Origin: Streptomyces sp. SLBN-118
GTDB taxonomy: Bacteria; Actinomycetota; Actinomycetes; Streptomycetales; Streptomycetaceae
Assembly (NCBI RefSeq): GCF_006715635.1
Contig: NZ_VFNP01000001.1
Span: 3,348,001-3,412,000, forward strand
DNA: 64,000 bases
Direction of reading: 5' to 3'
Made by a program: the position numbers and the translations under genes. The notes beneath the pieces were generated by a model, which saw only the letters and a program-made list of their open reading frames with translations, was not told where the DNA came from and did not search any database. Position 1 is the first letter of the stretch, and the number at the start of each line of letters is the position of its first letter. Positions 34,454 to 42,481 of this stretch are shown piece by piece.

Positions 34454-34990
34454 ATGGAGATCAAAGCATCGGCGGTACGGATCGAGCCATGGTCCGAGGG
34501 CGACTTCGGCCTTCTCCGGGCTGCGAACGCACCGGAGTTGATGGAACACCTGGGAGGCCCGGAGACAGAAGAGCAGTTGGTCAAGCGGCACGCTCGCTAT
34601 GTGGAGCTGAGCTCGGACCGTACGGGCAGGGGCCGGATGTACCGCATCGTCCTGGAGGAGAGCGGGGAGTCGGTGGGCTCGGTCGGCTTCTGGGAAAGGA
34701 CCTGGCAGGGCGAGGAGGTGTACGAGACAGGGTGGGGCGTCCTGCTCGGCTTCCAGGGGCGCGGGATCGCTACATCGGGCACGCGTGCGGTGGTCGAGGC
34801 GGCGCGCGCCGAGCACAAGCACCGCTATCTGCACGCGTTCCCGCCCCCTGACAACCTCCCTTCGAACGCGGTCTGCAGGAAGGTGGGCTTCGAGCTGGTG
34901 GGCGAGTGCGACTTCGAGTACCCGCCGGGCCATGTGGCGGTGTCCAACGACTGGCGACTGGACCTGTGCAGGGCCGAGCGCAGCAGCTGA
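34454..34990 (+). CDS. GNAT-family N-acetyltransferase
   Basis: A 178-residue acetyltransferase of the RimJ/RimL-like GNAT type. The acetyl-CoA-binding region reads YETGWGVLLGFQGRGIATSGTRAVVEAA (GxGxA equivalent, residues about 93-120). Further on come HAFPPPDNLPSNAVCRKVGFELVGE, with the SNAVCRKVGF motif typical of this family. The substrate is unknown. The ATG at 34454 opens the conserved region. Confidence 0.88.
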   Translation: MEIKASAVRIEPWSEGDFGLLRAANAPELMEHLGGPETEEQLVKRHARYVELSSDRTGRGRMYRIVLEESGESVGSVGFWERTWQGEEVYETGWGVLLGFQGRGIATSGTRAVVEAARAEHKHRYLHAFPPPDNLPSNAVCRKVGFELVGECDFEYPPGHVAVSNDWRLDLCRAERSS

Positions 34991-35029
34991 CGCGGGTCGC
35001 TTGACGGGGCGCGCCGTTTCACGGATATT

Positions 35030-35048
35030 TATCTGCGTCACACAGATA
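35030..35048. promoter_or_regulatory. Inverted repeat upstream of the leader ORF and NmrA gene
   Basis: TATCTG and CAGATA form an inverted repeat around a 7-nt centre, 19 bp in total, about 18 nt before the leader ATG. It could be a repressor operator for the leader-NmrA unit. Confidence 0.4.
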
Positions 35049-35066
35049 CTGCACAGCGAAGAGTTT

Positions 35067-35144
35067 ATGTCCGACTCCCCTTCTGTGCACCTCCGTTTGT
35101 GCGCACCGCCCTTTGTGCGCACCTCCTTGCGCCAACTCCCTTAA
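35067..35144 (+). CDS. Short leader ORF before the NmrA gene
   Basis: A 25-codon frame (peptide begins MSDSPSVHLRLCAPPF) whose TAA at 35142-35144 runs into the AAGGA ribosome binding site of the following gene, with 12 nt between the stop and that ATG. The coding part is built from repeated TTTGTGCGCACC-like units (about 35081, 35096 and 35112). It has four arginines and three to four leucines. It may couple or attenuate translation of the NmrA gene. Confidence 0.45.
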   Translation: MSDSPSVHLRLCAPPFVRTSLRQLP

Positions 35145-35156
35145 GGAACCTCCGCC

Positions 35157-36020
35157 ATGACTGTCCTCGTCACCGGAAGCCGCGGCAAAGTCGGCTCCGC
35201 CCTCATCACACTCCTCCACGAGGCGGGAGCCGATGTCCGTGCCGCCTCCGCCGCCCCCGAGAAGCTCAGCCTGCCGACGGGCGTCGAAGCCGTGCACTGC
35301 GCGCTCGACGATCCCGCGACCTTCCCGGCCGCCCTCGACTCCGTGACTTCTGTCTTTCTGTACGCGGAGCCGTCGCAGACCGGCGCGTTCCTCGACCAGG
35401 CCGCGGCCGCGGGCGTCGAGCACATCGTGCTGCTCTCCTCCAGCTCGGTCCTCGATCCCGGCGCTGCCGGCAATCCGATCGCGGCGTCACATCTCGCGGT
35501 CGAGCAGGCGCTCGCCGGCTCGCCCATCGAGACGAGCGTCCTTCAGCCGGGCGCCTTCGCGGCCAACGCGCTCCAGTGGCGCTGGGCGCTTGAGTCCGCG
35601 GGATCGATCGACCTGCCGTACCCCGGCAGTTACGGCGATCCCATCCACGAACGCGACATCGCCGAGGCGGCGTTCGCACTGTTCACCCGGCCGGAGCTGC
35701 GCGGCAGGACGTACCACCTGACCGGCCCCGAATCGCTCACCTTCACCGAGCAACTCGCCATCCTGGAACGGGCGGTCGGCACCCCCTTCCCCTACACCGC
35801 CGTGACGCGCGAGACATGGAAGGCGGCCATGACCGGATACATGCCGGACACCTTCGCCGACGGGCTGCTCGACTACTGGGCCTCGACGGACGGCTCGCCC
35901 ACGCCACTGACCCATGCCGTCGAGGAACTCACCGGCCACCCGGCCCGCAGCTTCGCCGAGTGGGCGGCTTCGAGCGCCGACGCGTTCAAAACGGCCTGGC
36001 TGACGCGGGCCGCCCGATGA
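35157..36020 (+). CDS. NAD(P)H-binding NmrA-like protein
   Basis: A 287-residue Rossmann-fold protein of the NmrA/HSCARG type, an atypical short-chain dehydrogenase. The nucleotide motif is VLVTGSRGKVGSALI (GxxGxxG near residue 8). The later IVLLSSSSV strand and YHLTGPESLTFTEQLAILERAVG match the NmrA fold. The usual YxxxK pair is not evident, so it may be a redox sensor rather than an enzyme. It follows a leader frame on the same strand. Confidence 0.88.
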   Translation: MTVLVTGSRGKVGSALITLLHEAGADVRAASAAPEKLSLPTGVEAVHCALDDPATFPAALDSVTSVFLYAEPSQTGAFLDQAAAAGVEHIVLLSSSSVLDPGAAGNPIAASHLAVEQALAGSPIETSVLQPGAFAANALQWRWALESAGSIDLPYPGSYGDPIHERDIAEAAFALFTRPELRGRTYHLTGPESLTFTEQLAILERAVGTPFPYTAVTRETWKAAMTGYMPDTFADGLLDYWASTDGSPTPLTHAVEELTGHPARSFAEWAASSADAFKTAWLTRAAR

Positions 36021-36032
36021 CATGCTGGCGGC

Positions 36033-36767
36033 GTGAACGGACCGGAAATCCATCTCAGCGTCGCCCCTGAGCTGCGGCTCTTCGTCCCCTCCGAGCGCCG
36101 CCGGGGACGTACCGCCCTGGTCACCGACGGATCATCGACCCTCGGCCATGTCATCGAGTCGCTCGGCGTCCCGCTCACCGAGGCGGGCCGAGTGCTCGTG
36201 GACGGCCGCGAGGTGCCCGTCTCCCACATCCCGCGGGCGGGCGAGACCGTCGAGGTGTACGGCGTCGAACGGCCCCAGGAAGTCCCCGGAGCCCCGCTGC
36301 GCTTCCTGCTCGACGTCCACCTCGGCACACTGGCGCGACGGCTGCGGCTCCTCGGCGTCGACGCGGCCTACGAGAACGAGGACATCGGCGACCCGGCGCT
36401 GGCCTCCCTGTCGGCGAAGGAGCAGCGGGTGCTGCTCTCCCGGGACCGCGGGCTGCTGAGACGGCGGGAGATCTGGGCGGGGGCGTACATCTACAGCGAC
36501 CGGCCGGACGACCAACTGCGCGACGTACTTGCCCGGTTCGCGCCGAGGCTCATGCCCTGGACCCGCTGCACTGCGTGCAACGGCCGGCTGACGGATGCCG
36601 ACAAGGACTCGGTCCAGGACCAGTTGCAGCAGGGCACGCAGCGGACATACGACGTGTTCGCGCGGTGCACGGCATGCGAGCGCGTGTACTGGCGGGGCGC
36701 ACACCATGCCCGGCTGGAGGCGATCGTCGAAGAGGCGCTGAGAGAATTCGGCGACGCCGCGGCATAA
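36033..36767 (+). CDS. Mut7-C RNase domain protein with N-terminal ubiquitin-like domain
   Basis: A 244-residue two-domain protein. Residues about 1-85 look like a ThiS/MoaD-type ubiquitin-like domain (LGHVIESLGVPLTEAGRVLVDGREVPVSHIPRAGETVEVY). Residues about 90-240 are the Mut7-C domain, a PIN-like RNase fold beginning FLLDVHLGTLARRLRLLGVDA. It carries LLSRDRGLLRR and a zinc-ribbon pair CTACNG and CTACER. The protein may cleave RNA. It starts 12 nt after the NmrA stop, so the two are probably co-transcribed. Confidence 0.88.
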   Translation: MNGPEIHLSVAPELRLFVPSERRRGRTALVTDGSSTLGHVIESLGVPLTEAGRVLVDGREVPVSHIPRAGETVEVYGVERPQEVPGAPLRFLLDVHLGTLARRLRLLGVDAAYENEDIGDPALASLSAKEQRVLLSRDRGLLRRREIWAGAYIYSDRPDDQLRDVLARFAPRLMPWTRCTACNGRLTDADKDSVQDQLQQGTQRTYDVFARCTACERVYWRGAHHARLEAIVEEALREFGDAAA

Positions 36768-36900
36768 CTCAGCCCGTCCGGCGTTGAGGACAGTCGGCCG
36801 AAGGTCGCGTACGGGGCCCGGGGCGGAACCCGAAAACCAGCCCCGTGGGGTCCCCCTGGACAAAGTCCGGGGGTTGTGGCGCGTCGAGGCGGTGCCCCGG
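36768..36900. repeat. Extragenic palindromic repeat (copy 2, truncated)
   Basis: Directly after the Mut7-C stop, CTCAGCCCGTCCGGCGTTGAGGACA and CGGCCGAAGGTCGC repeat modules of the other copies, but the matching left arm is missing. It lies between convergent genes. Confidence 0.6.
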
Positions 36901-36914
36901 CAACGGGCCCCGCC

Positions 36915-37397
36915 TCAGAGCTCCCCACTCCGCAACCGCTCCACCTGCGCCGCGCTCAGCTCCACCGTCCGCCGCATGTGCGCGGTGAGAAGCGCGATCT
37001 CCTCATCGCTGTACGCGTCGAACATGGCGAACCACGAGCCGTTCAGCTTCTGCCACACCGCGCCGAACTCCGCCATGCGCTCGGCAACCAGCGTCACCAG
37101 CACCCGCCGCCGGTCCTCCACGTCGCGCTCGCGCGTGACATACCCGGCCCGCTCCAGTCGGTCGACGAGCCGCGTCGCCGACCCGGTGGTCAGCCCGGTC
37201 AGCTCGGCGACCCGTCCGGTGGTGACCGGTCCGGGTTCGAGCGCCAGCAGATTGAGGCACTGAAGATCGGTGGGATGGAGCCGCAGGTGGTCGGCGATTG
37301 CCTGGTTGAACAGGGCGTACGAGGCCATGTAGCGCCGCGAGGCGGTGGACAGCTCTTCCATCAGCCTGCCGCGACCGGCCGCACTCTTCTGCGTCAT
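36915..37397 (-). CDS. MarR-family transcriptional regulator
   Basis: A 160-residue MarR regulator. The winged helix includes LHPTDLQCLNLLALEPGPVTTGRVAELTGLTTGSATRLVDRLERAGYVTRERDVEDRRRVLVTL (about residues 40-103). A C-terminal dimerisation helix follows. The ligand and target are unknown. It is separated from the TetR gene by 58 nt on the same strand, and the repeat at 36768-36900 lies past its end. Confidence 0.92.
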   Translation of the reverse strand: MTQKSAAGRGRLMEELSTASRRYMASYALFNQAIADHLRLHPTDLQCLNLLALEPGPVTTGRVAELTGLTTGSATRLVDRLERAGYVTRERDVEDRRRVLVTLVAERMAEFGAVWQKLNGSWFAMFDAYSDEEIALLTAHMRRTVELSAAQVERLRSGEL

Positions 37398-37455
37398 GCA
37401 GAGATTCTACGGACCAAACACACTCGCCCCGCGACCGCACCCGCGGCGCCAACCG

Positions 37456-38031
37456 CTAAGGCATCTCCGCCGTCAGATACCGCTGAACCGTCGGCGCCAG
37501 CCAGGCGATCAGCTCCTCCCGGGACATGTCGACGGCTGGCGGGAAGCGCAGCACAAAGCGCACCAGCGCCATCCCGAGTATCTGCGAAGCGACGAGCGCG
37601 GCGCGCCTGGGAGCCTCGGCCGGATCGGGGCAGACCACCGCGGCGACCGGCCCGAGCTGGCGCTTGAAGATCTCCTGGGCGCGCTCGGCCGCGGTCGCAT
37701 TGGTGACGCTGGCCCGCAGCAGCGCGGTCAGCACCTCGTCCTGCTCCCACCGGTCGAGGAAGTGGGACACGAGGACCGCGCCGATGTGCTTGTCGGGCAC
37801 GGCACCCAGCGCGGGCATGCGCAGGTCGAATTCGGAGGCTGCGGCGAACAGCCCCTCCTTGTTGCCGTAGTAGCGCATGACCATCGAAGGATCGATGCCC
37901 GCGTCGCGGGCGACGGCGCGGATGGTGGCGCGCTCGTACCCGTCGGCCGCGAAGCGCTCGCGGGCGGCTTCGAGGATGGCGGCCCTGGTGGCATCGGAGC
38001 GGCGGGGACCGTCGGGGGCTTCCGTCATCAT
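37456..38031 (-). CDS. TetR-family repressor of the divergent monooxygenase
   Basis: A 191-residue TetR regulator with the helix-turn-helix AAILEAARERFAADGYERATIRAVARDAGIDPSMVMRYYGNKEGLF (residues about 17-62) and a TetR_C_17-like effector domain. It starts at one of two adjacent ATGs (38031 or 38028). It is divergent from an FAD monooxygenase, and the 103-nt gap holds three clear CCAACAAGYGTTG sites plus a half-site, so it very likely represses both genes. The natural inducer is probably an aromatic or antibiotic-like compound. Confidence 0.93.
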   Translation of the reverse strand: MMTEAPDGPRRSDATRAAILEAARERFAADGYERATIRAVARDAGIDPSMVMRYYGNKEGLFAAASEFDLRMPALGAVPDKHIGAVLVSHFLDRWEQDEVLTALLRASVTNATAAERAQEIFKRQLGPVAAVVCPDPAEAPRRAALVASQILGMALVRFVLRFPPAVDMSREELIAWLAPTVQRYLTAEMP

Positions 38032-38032
38032 G

Positions 38033-38116
38033 CCAACAACTGTAGGCCAACAAGTGTTGACATGCCAGACCGGGCCGTCCTACATTTGCCAACAAGCGTT
38101 GACCAACAAGCGTTGG
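38033..38116. promoter_or_regulatory. Cluster of TetR-type operator repeats
   Basis: CCAACAAGTGTTG at 38047-38059, CCAACAAGCGTTG at 38089-38101 and CCAACAAGCGTTGG at 38103-38116 share the inverted core CAAC-4-GTTG. A half-like copy CCAACAAC lies at 38033. They fill the gap between the divergent TetR and monooxygenase genes and overlap the probable promoters. Confidence 0.75.
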
Positions 38117-38133
38117 CACACAAGGAGGCAGCC

Positions 38134-39600
38134 ATGACCGGCAAGCCCGGAACCGAAGGCACCACCCGCACGACCGGCACGGCCCCCGGTGACAGCACCG
38201 ACGTCCTCGTCGTGGGCGCGGGCCCCACCGGCATGCTGCTCGCGGGCGACCTCGCGGCCGCGGGCGTCCGGGTCACCGTCATCGAGCGCCGCCCGCACGA
38301 GACCAGCAACATGACGCGTGCCTTCGGTGTGCACGCCCGCACGCTGGAGCTGCTGGACGCCCGGGGCCTGGCCGACGAGCTGGTGAAGACCGGTACATCC
38401 ATCACCGGCCTCCGGCTCTTCCGCCGGCTGTCCCTCGACCTGTCCCGGCTCCACTCCCGCTTCCCGTTTCTGCTCATCACCCCGCAGTACGAGGTGGAGT
38501 GCCTGCTGGAGCGCCGGGCGCTCGACGCGGGGGTGACCTTCCGCCACGGCACGGAGCTGCTGGGCCTGAGCCAGTCGGACGAGTCCGGCGCATCCGGCGA
38601 GGTGGCCGCCGAGGTCCGGGACGCCGACGGAACCCGGAGCACGCTGCGGGCCCGCTATCTGGTCGGCACGGACGGGGTGCGCAGCGCCGTGCGCAAGGCT
38701 CTCGACCTGCCGTTCCCCGGCGTCTCGGTGATCCGCTCGATCGTCCTCGCGGACGTCCGGCTCACGGAGGAGCCCGAGGGCCTTCTCACCGTCAATGGCA
38801 CGGGCGACGCCTTCGCCTTCATAGCCCCCTTCGGCGACGGCTGGTACCGCGTCATGGGCTGGAACCGCAAGCGGCAGGTCCCCGACAGCGAGCCCGTCGA
38901 CCTCGACGAGGTCCGCGAGATCGCCCGCCAAGCCCTCGGCACCGACCATGGCATGCATGACGCACGCTGGATCTCCCGCTTCCACAGCGACGAGCGTCAG
39001 GCCCCCTCGTACCGGAGCGGCCGCGTCTTCCTGGCGGGCGACGCGGCGCACGTCCACTCCCCCGCGGGCGGCCAGGGCATGAACACCGGCCTGCAGGACG
39101 CGGCGAACCTGTCCTGGAAGCTCGCCTCCGTCGTCCGGGGCCAGGCTCCCGACCCCGAAGCCCTGCTCGACAGCTACCAGTCGGAGCGGCACCCCGTCGG
39201 CGCGTTGGTCCTGCGCAGCAGCGGCACGATCGTCCGGCTCGCGATGGCCCACACCCCGCTCCAGCGCGCCGCCCGCTCCCTCGTGTCCCGCTTCCTGAAC
39301 GCACTGCGACCGGCGTCCACCCGGGCGATGGGCATGATCTCCGGCATCGGCATCTCATACGCCGCACCGCGCGGCGCCCACCGCCTCACGGGCCGGCGCG
39401 CACCCGACCTGGAGCTCAGGGAGGGCAGGCTTTATGAACTGCTCCGCGAGGGCCGGTTCGTGCTGGTGGCGCCGGAGGGCGAGACCCCCGCGGCACCGGC
39501 CGCGCCCGGAAGCGTCATACGGGCGACCTGGGCCTCGGACCGCCGCGGCGCGCTGCTGATCCGCCCCGACGGCTACATCGCCTGGGCACAGGGCCGGTGA
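38134..39600 (+). CDS. FAD-dependent aromatic monooxygenase
   Basis: A 488-residue class A flavoprotein monooxygenase. The FAD dinucleotide motif is [19 protein letters not shown] (near residue 27). [16 protein letters not shown] and the FAD ribityl motif [33 protein letters not shown] (near 305) complete the fold. The C-terminal thioredoxin-like domain is present. Relatives hydroxylate aromatic polyketides or inactivate rifamycins, but no substrate can be assigned. An AAGGAGG precedes the ATG by 7 nt. It is controlled by the divergent TetR gene. Confidence 0.92.
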   Translation: MTGKPGTEGTTRTTGTAPGDSTDVLVVGAGPTGMLLAGDLAAAGVRVTVIERRPHETSNMTRAFGVHARTLELLDARGLADELVKTGTSITGLRLFRRLSLDLSRLHSRFPFLLITPQYEVECLLERRALDAGVTFRHGTELLGLSQSDESGASGEVAAEVRDADGTRSTLRARYLVGTDGVRSAVRKALDLPFPGVSVIRSIVLADVRLTEEPEGLLTVNGTGDAFAFIAPFGDGWYRVMGWNRKRQVPDSEPVDLDEVREIARQALGTDHGMHDARWISRFHSDERQAPSYRSGRVFLAGDAAHVHSPAGGQGMNTGLQDAANLSWKLASVVRGQAPDPEALLDSYQSERHPVGALVLRSSGTIVRLAMAHTPLQRAARSLVSRFLNALRPASTRAMGMISGIGISYAAPRGAHRLTGRRAPDLELREGRLYELLREGRFVLVAPEGETPAAPAAPGSVIRATWASDRRGALLIRPDGYIAWAQGR

Positions 39601-39637
39601 ACCGCCCGACGTGGGGCGCGGGCGTGCCGTCCACCCG

Positions 39638-40144
39638 TCAGAAGGCGTACGGGTCCCCGGTGGCGGGCGTGAGCACCCGATGCTCGTTGTTGTCCGGGTT
39701 CCGGTCGGTCGCGCCGCCGTTCCACTGGGTGCCGACCTGCACGACAACCTCGGCCGGCGTCCCGACGGTCCGCAGGTCGAGAGCGACCCGGTGTCCGGTT
39801 CCACCGGCCCGCAGCTCACCTGTCGCGCACAGGACCATCCTGTCGCCGCCCCACAGGCACCCGGCGGGCAGCGCCTGGACCCCGGCCAACGGCACGGAGA
39901 AGGACACCCGCACGGTCGCGTTCGCGAGGCTCGAGGGGCCATGGTTCTCGGAGAGCAGCGAGACCCCGAGCCGCCCGCGCGTCAACGAGGCATGGCCGTG
40001 GTGCGCCACATCCGCCTCCGGTGCAATCGACCGGCCGTCCGCATCCGCGCTCGCCCCCGCACCGACCTGCAGCACCACTGCGGCGGCTACCGCCAACAGT
40101 TCCTTACGCATCACACGCATGATCCGAAGATACCTTTTACTCAT
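39638..40144 (-). CDS. Secreted protein with DUF11/CARDB-like beta domain
   Basis: A 168-residue exported protein. The N-terminus [37 protein letters not shown] is a Sec signal with likely cleavage after ASA. The mature part has alternating strands and ends [20 protein letters not shown], reminiscent of DUF11/CARDB-type beta-sandwiches, with one cysteine pair (GCLWGG, VLCATG). Function is unknown. The ATG at 40144 has AGGA about six nt upstream; another ATG at 40120 is possible. It is convergent with the monooxygenase gene. Confidence 0.75.
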   Translation of the reverse strand: MSKRYLRIMRVMRKELLAVAAAVVLQVGAGASADADGRSIAPEADVAHHGHASLTRGRLGVSLLSENHGPSSLANATVRVSFSVPLAGVQALPAGCLWGGDRMVLCATGELRAGGTGHRVALDLRTVGTPAEVVVQVGTQWNGGATDRNPDNNEHRVLTPATGDPYAF

Positions 40145-40229
40145 AAATATTCCTGATTGCCCGTCAGTCCCGGCGAGTCCTGAGCACCTTGCGCCGAGCA
40201 CGGGATGCCTCCCGTGGCACGCTGCCCCC

Positions 40230-40565
40230 ATGCTCACCGCCCGTTCCGTAGCCCTCTTCCTCGTCGCCGCCGTCTTCGAGATCGGCGGAGCCTGGCTCGT
40301 CTGGCAGGGACTCAGGGAGCACCGCGGCTGGATCTGGATCGGCGCGGGCGTCATCGCACTCGGCGCGTACGGCTTTGTCGCGACGCTCCAGCCCGAGGGC
40401 GAGTTCGGGCGGATCCTCGCCGCATACGGCGGCGTCTTCGTCGCGGGCTCCCTCGCCTGGGGCATGGTCGCCGACGGCTACCGCCCGGATCGCTGGGACG
40501 TGATCGGGGCGCTGGTCTGCCTCGCGGGCGTGGCGTTGATCATGTACGCACCACGGAGCCGCTGA
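40230..40565 (+). CDS. YnfA/UPF0060-family membrane protein
   Basis: A 111-residue four-helix membrane protein with the YnfA signature [21 protein letters not shown] and [25 protein letters not shown] at its end. Some members confer small-drug efflux. The start ATG at 40230 is chosen. It is divergent from the secreted protein gene, with 85 nt between starts. Confidence 0.9.
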   Translation: MLTARSVALFLVAAVFEIGGAWLVWQGLREHRGWIWIGAGVIALGAYGFVATLQPEGEFGRILAAYGGVFVAGSLAWGMVADGYRPDRWDVIGALVCLAGVALIMYAPRSR

Positions 40566-40637
40566 CGCCGGGCAGTAGCTCGCCGGACCCGCCGCCTATC
40601 CTGGGCCCGTATCGATCACATGCGCGAGGAGTAGGAC

Positions 40638-41402
40638 ATGACCGCCGCTGGGACCCCCGTCGCCGTCATAACCGGAGCCAGCAGCGGCATCGGCGCCGCC
40701 ACCGCACGCGGGCTCGCCGCCGCCGGGTACCACGTCGTCCTCACCGCCCGCCGCAAGGACCGCATCGAAGCGCTCGCCGCCGAGCTCGTCGCCGCGGGCC
40801 ACCGGGCCACCGCGTACGCCCTCGATGTCACCGACCGGCCTGCCGTCGACGAGTTCGCCGCATCCCTCGACCGCTGCGACGTCCTGCTCAACAACGCGGG
40901 CGGCGCACTCGGCGCCGACCCCGTCGCCACCGGCGACCCCGCCGACTGGCGCCAGATGTTCGAGGTCAACGTCATCGGCGCCCTCAACACCACCCAGGCG
41001 CTGCTCCCGGCCCTCACCTCCGGCGGCGACGGCACCGTCGTGATCCTCTCCTCCACCGCGGGCCTCGGGACCTACGAGGGCGGCGGCGGCTATGTCGCCG
41101 CCAAGCACGGCGCCCACGTCCTCGCCGAGACCCTCCGCCTGGAGATCGTCGGCACCCCGGTCCGGGTGATCGAGATCGCGCCCGGCATGGTCAAGACCGA
41201 GGAGTTCGCCACGACCCGCTTCCGCGGCGACGAGGAGAAGGCCGCCAAGGTCTACGCGGGCGTGGCCCAGCCGCTCACCGCCGACGACGTGGCGGACACC
41301 ATCACCTGGGCGGTCACCCGCCCCTCGCACGTCAACATCGACCTCCTGGTGGTCCGCCCGCGCGCCCAGGCCTCCAACTCCAAGGTCCACCGCGAGCTGT
41401 AG
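40638..41402 (+). CDS. Short-chain dehydrogenase/reductase (SDR)
   Basis: A 254-residue classical SDR. The cofactor motif is ITGASSGIGAATARGLA, the NNAG motif is LLNNAGGALG, and the catalytic Ser (ILSSTAG) and YxxxK (YVAAKHG) residues are in place. It is closest to the YdfG/serine-dehydrogenase-like branch that acts on 3-hydroxy acids. The ATG at 40638 follows AGGAGTAGGAC. Confidence 0.93.
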   Translation: MTAAGTPVAVITGASSGIGAATARGLAAAGYHVVLTARRKDRIEALAAELVAAGHRATAYALDVTDRPAVDEFAASLDRCDVLLNNAGGALGADPVATGDPADWRQMFEVNVIGALNTTQALLPALTSGGDGTVVILSSTAGLGTYEGGGGYVAAKHGAHVLAETLRLEIVGTPVRVIEIAPGMVKTEEFATTRFRGDEEKAAKVYAGVAQPLTADDVADTITWAVTRPSHVNIDLLVVRPRAQASNSKVHREL

Positions 41403-41501
41403 CACCCGGCCCGGATCCACCCCTTGGGCGGAGGCAGAACTCAAGACCCCCGCGCGCGCCGCGGCCTGGGCCGCTTCGGCGCTCACGCAGGTGGCGTTTG
41501 C

Positions 41502-41735
41502 TCAAGGGGTCCACTTGTACTTGCCTCCGCCGACCCATCTCACGACCGCGGGATCGTCGACGTCGATATGGGTCAGCCCCGCCTGGTGCGCCAGCCTGAT
41601 CACATCCAGCATGGTGTGGGCGGCCCCGGCCATCTCCCCGTTGATCTCCACCAGCCGGTACGGCGGATCGGTCCGCACGACGGCGAGGACGACGACGGGG
41701 GTGGGGTGGAACGCCTCGTGAGCATCGTTGGTCAT
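41502..41735 (-). CDS. Small hypothetical protein
   Basis: A 77-residue soluble protein (begins MTNDAHEAFHPTPVVVLAVV, ends VVRWVGGGKYKWTP) with no recognised family. GGAGG sits just one nt before the ATG at 41735, which is closer than ideal, so a longer start in the same frame is possible. Codon use looks coding. It is convergent with the SDR gene. Confidence 0.6.
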   Translation of the reverse strand: MTNDAHEAFHPTPVVVLAVVRTDPPYRLVEINGEMAGAAHTMLDVIRLAHQAGLTHIDVDDPAVVRWVGGGKYKWTP

Positions 41736-41861
41736 GCCTCCAGCGTGTGGCAGAGGCGCGAGACGCACATGTCGGGCGGTCCCCCGGCATGAGGATGTCC
41801 GATCCGGCAGATGGCGTCAGAATTGGTGTTATCTGCTGTTTCTGCCTGATCGGAGACATCC

Positions 41862-42116
41862 ATGAAGGACCTCAAGTTTGAGCAGAAACGCTCGCTGTCA
41901 CGCCTTGAGGCGGCTGATCAGCTCACGGCGATCGCGGCCGCGCTCAAGCACGGTGGTGATGCCGACCTGGAACTCGGCCCCGGGAGGCTGAGCCTGCGGA
42001 TCCCCGACGACCTCCGCAGCGAGATAGAGGTCGAGGTCGGTAATGGGGAGATCGAGCTGGAGATCGAGTTCAAGTGGCCGACAGCAGCGACCCGGAAACC
42101 GCCGTCACAGGGGTGA
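41862..42116 (+). CDS. Amphi-Trp domain protein
   Basis: An 84-residue protein of the amphi-Trp family (conserved amphipathic strand-helix-strand pattern with a Trp near the C-terminus: IELEIEFKWPTAA). The body reads RLEAADQLTAIAAALKHGGDADLELGPGRLSLRIPDDLRSEIEVEVG. Function is not established. It has a clear ATG, with a gap of 126 nt from the divergent hypothetical gene. Confidence 0.85.
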   Translation: MKDLKFEQKRSLSRLEAADQLTAIAAALKHGGDADLELGPGRLSLRIPDDLRSEIEVEVGNGEIELEIEFKWPTAATRKPPSQG

Positions 42117-42269
42117 CAGGCACACAGGACGCCGCGCGAAGCGAAGGCGACTGACGACTGACGACTTCGGGTTGTCCGGACTGCGGACGATGCACGAGCC
42201 GGTGCCCATCGAGCGCAGCCCTGGGAGCCGGCCGCGATTTCCCTGGGCACCGGCGCTGCTGCTGCCGGG

Positions 42270-42316
42270 CCCGCGCACCGGCCCTCATGCGGTCCGCCTG
42301 AGGGCCGGTGCGCGGG
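42270..42316. terminator. Long 18-bp hairpin terminator
   Basis: CCCGCGCACCGGCCCTCA and TGAGGGCCGGTGCGCGGG form an 18-bp perfect stem around an 11-nt loop, 153 nt after the amphi-Trp stop, in the 365-nt gap 42117-42481. Probably terminates the amphi-Trp transcript. Confidence 0.8.
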
Positions 42317-42401
42317 AGAGGGTCAGCCAGCGATCGAGAAGAACAGCGCGGCGATGTCGTCCGCGACGCACCGCACGCCTAAGGCCGGTCCGCAAGCCGT
42401 T

Positions 42402-42432
42402 GGGGGCTCCAGGCCGTAGGCCTGGAGCCCCC
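42402..42432 (-). terminator. Hairpin terminator of the metalloprotease gene
   Basis: GGGGGCTCCAGGCC and GGCCTGGAGCCCCC pair perfectly around a 3-nt loop, 50 nt past the metalloprotease stop at 42482. Confidence 0.85.
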
Positions 42433-42481
42433 ACGCATTGCTTTGTTCCTCCTTATCGGGAAGTGCCGTCGGCGTTGCCTG

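Noticed and set aside
42317..42365. A short reading ...DDIAALFFSIAG on the minus strand
   Set aside because: It could be the last few codons of a lost gene, but is far too short to assign.
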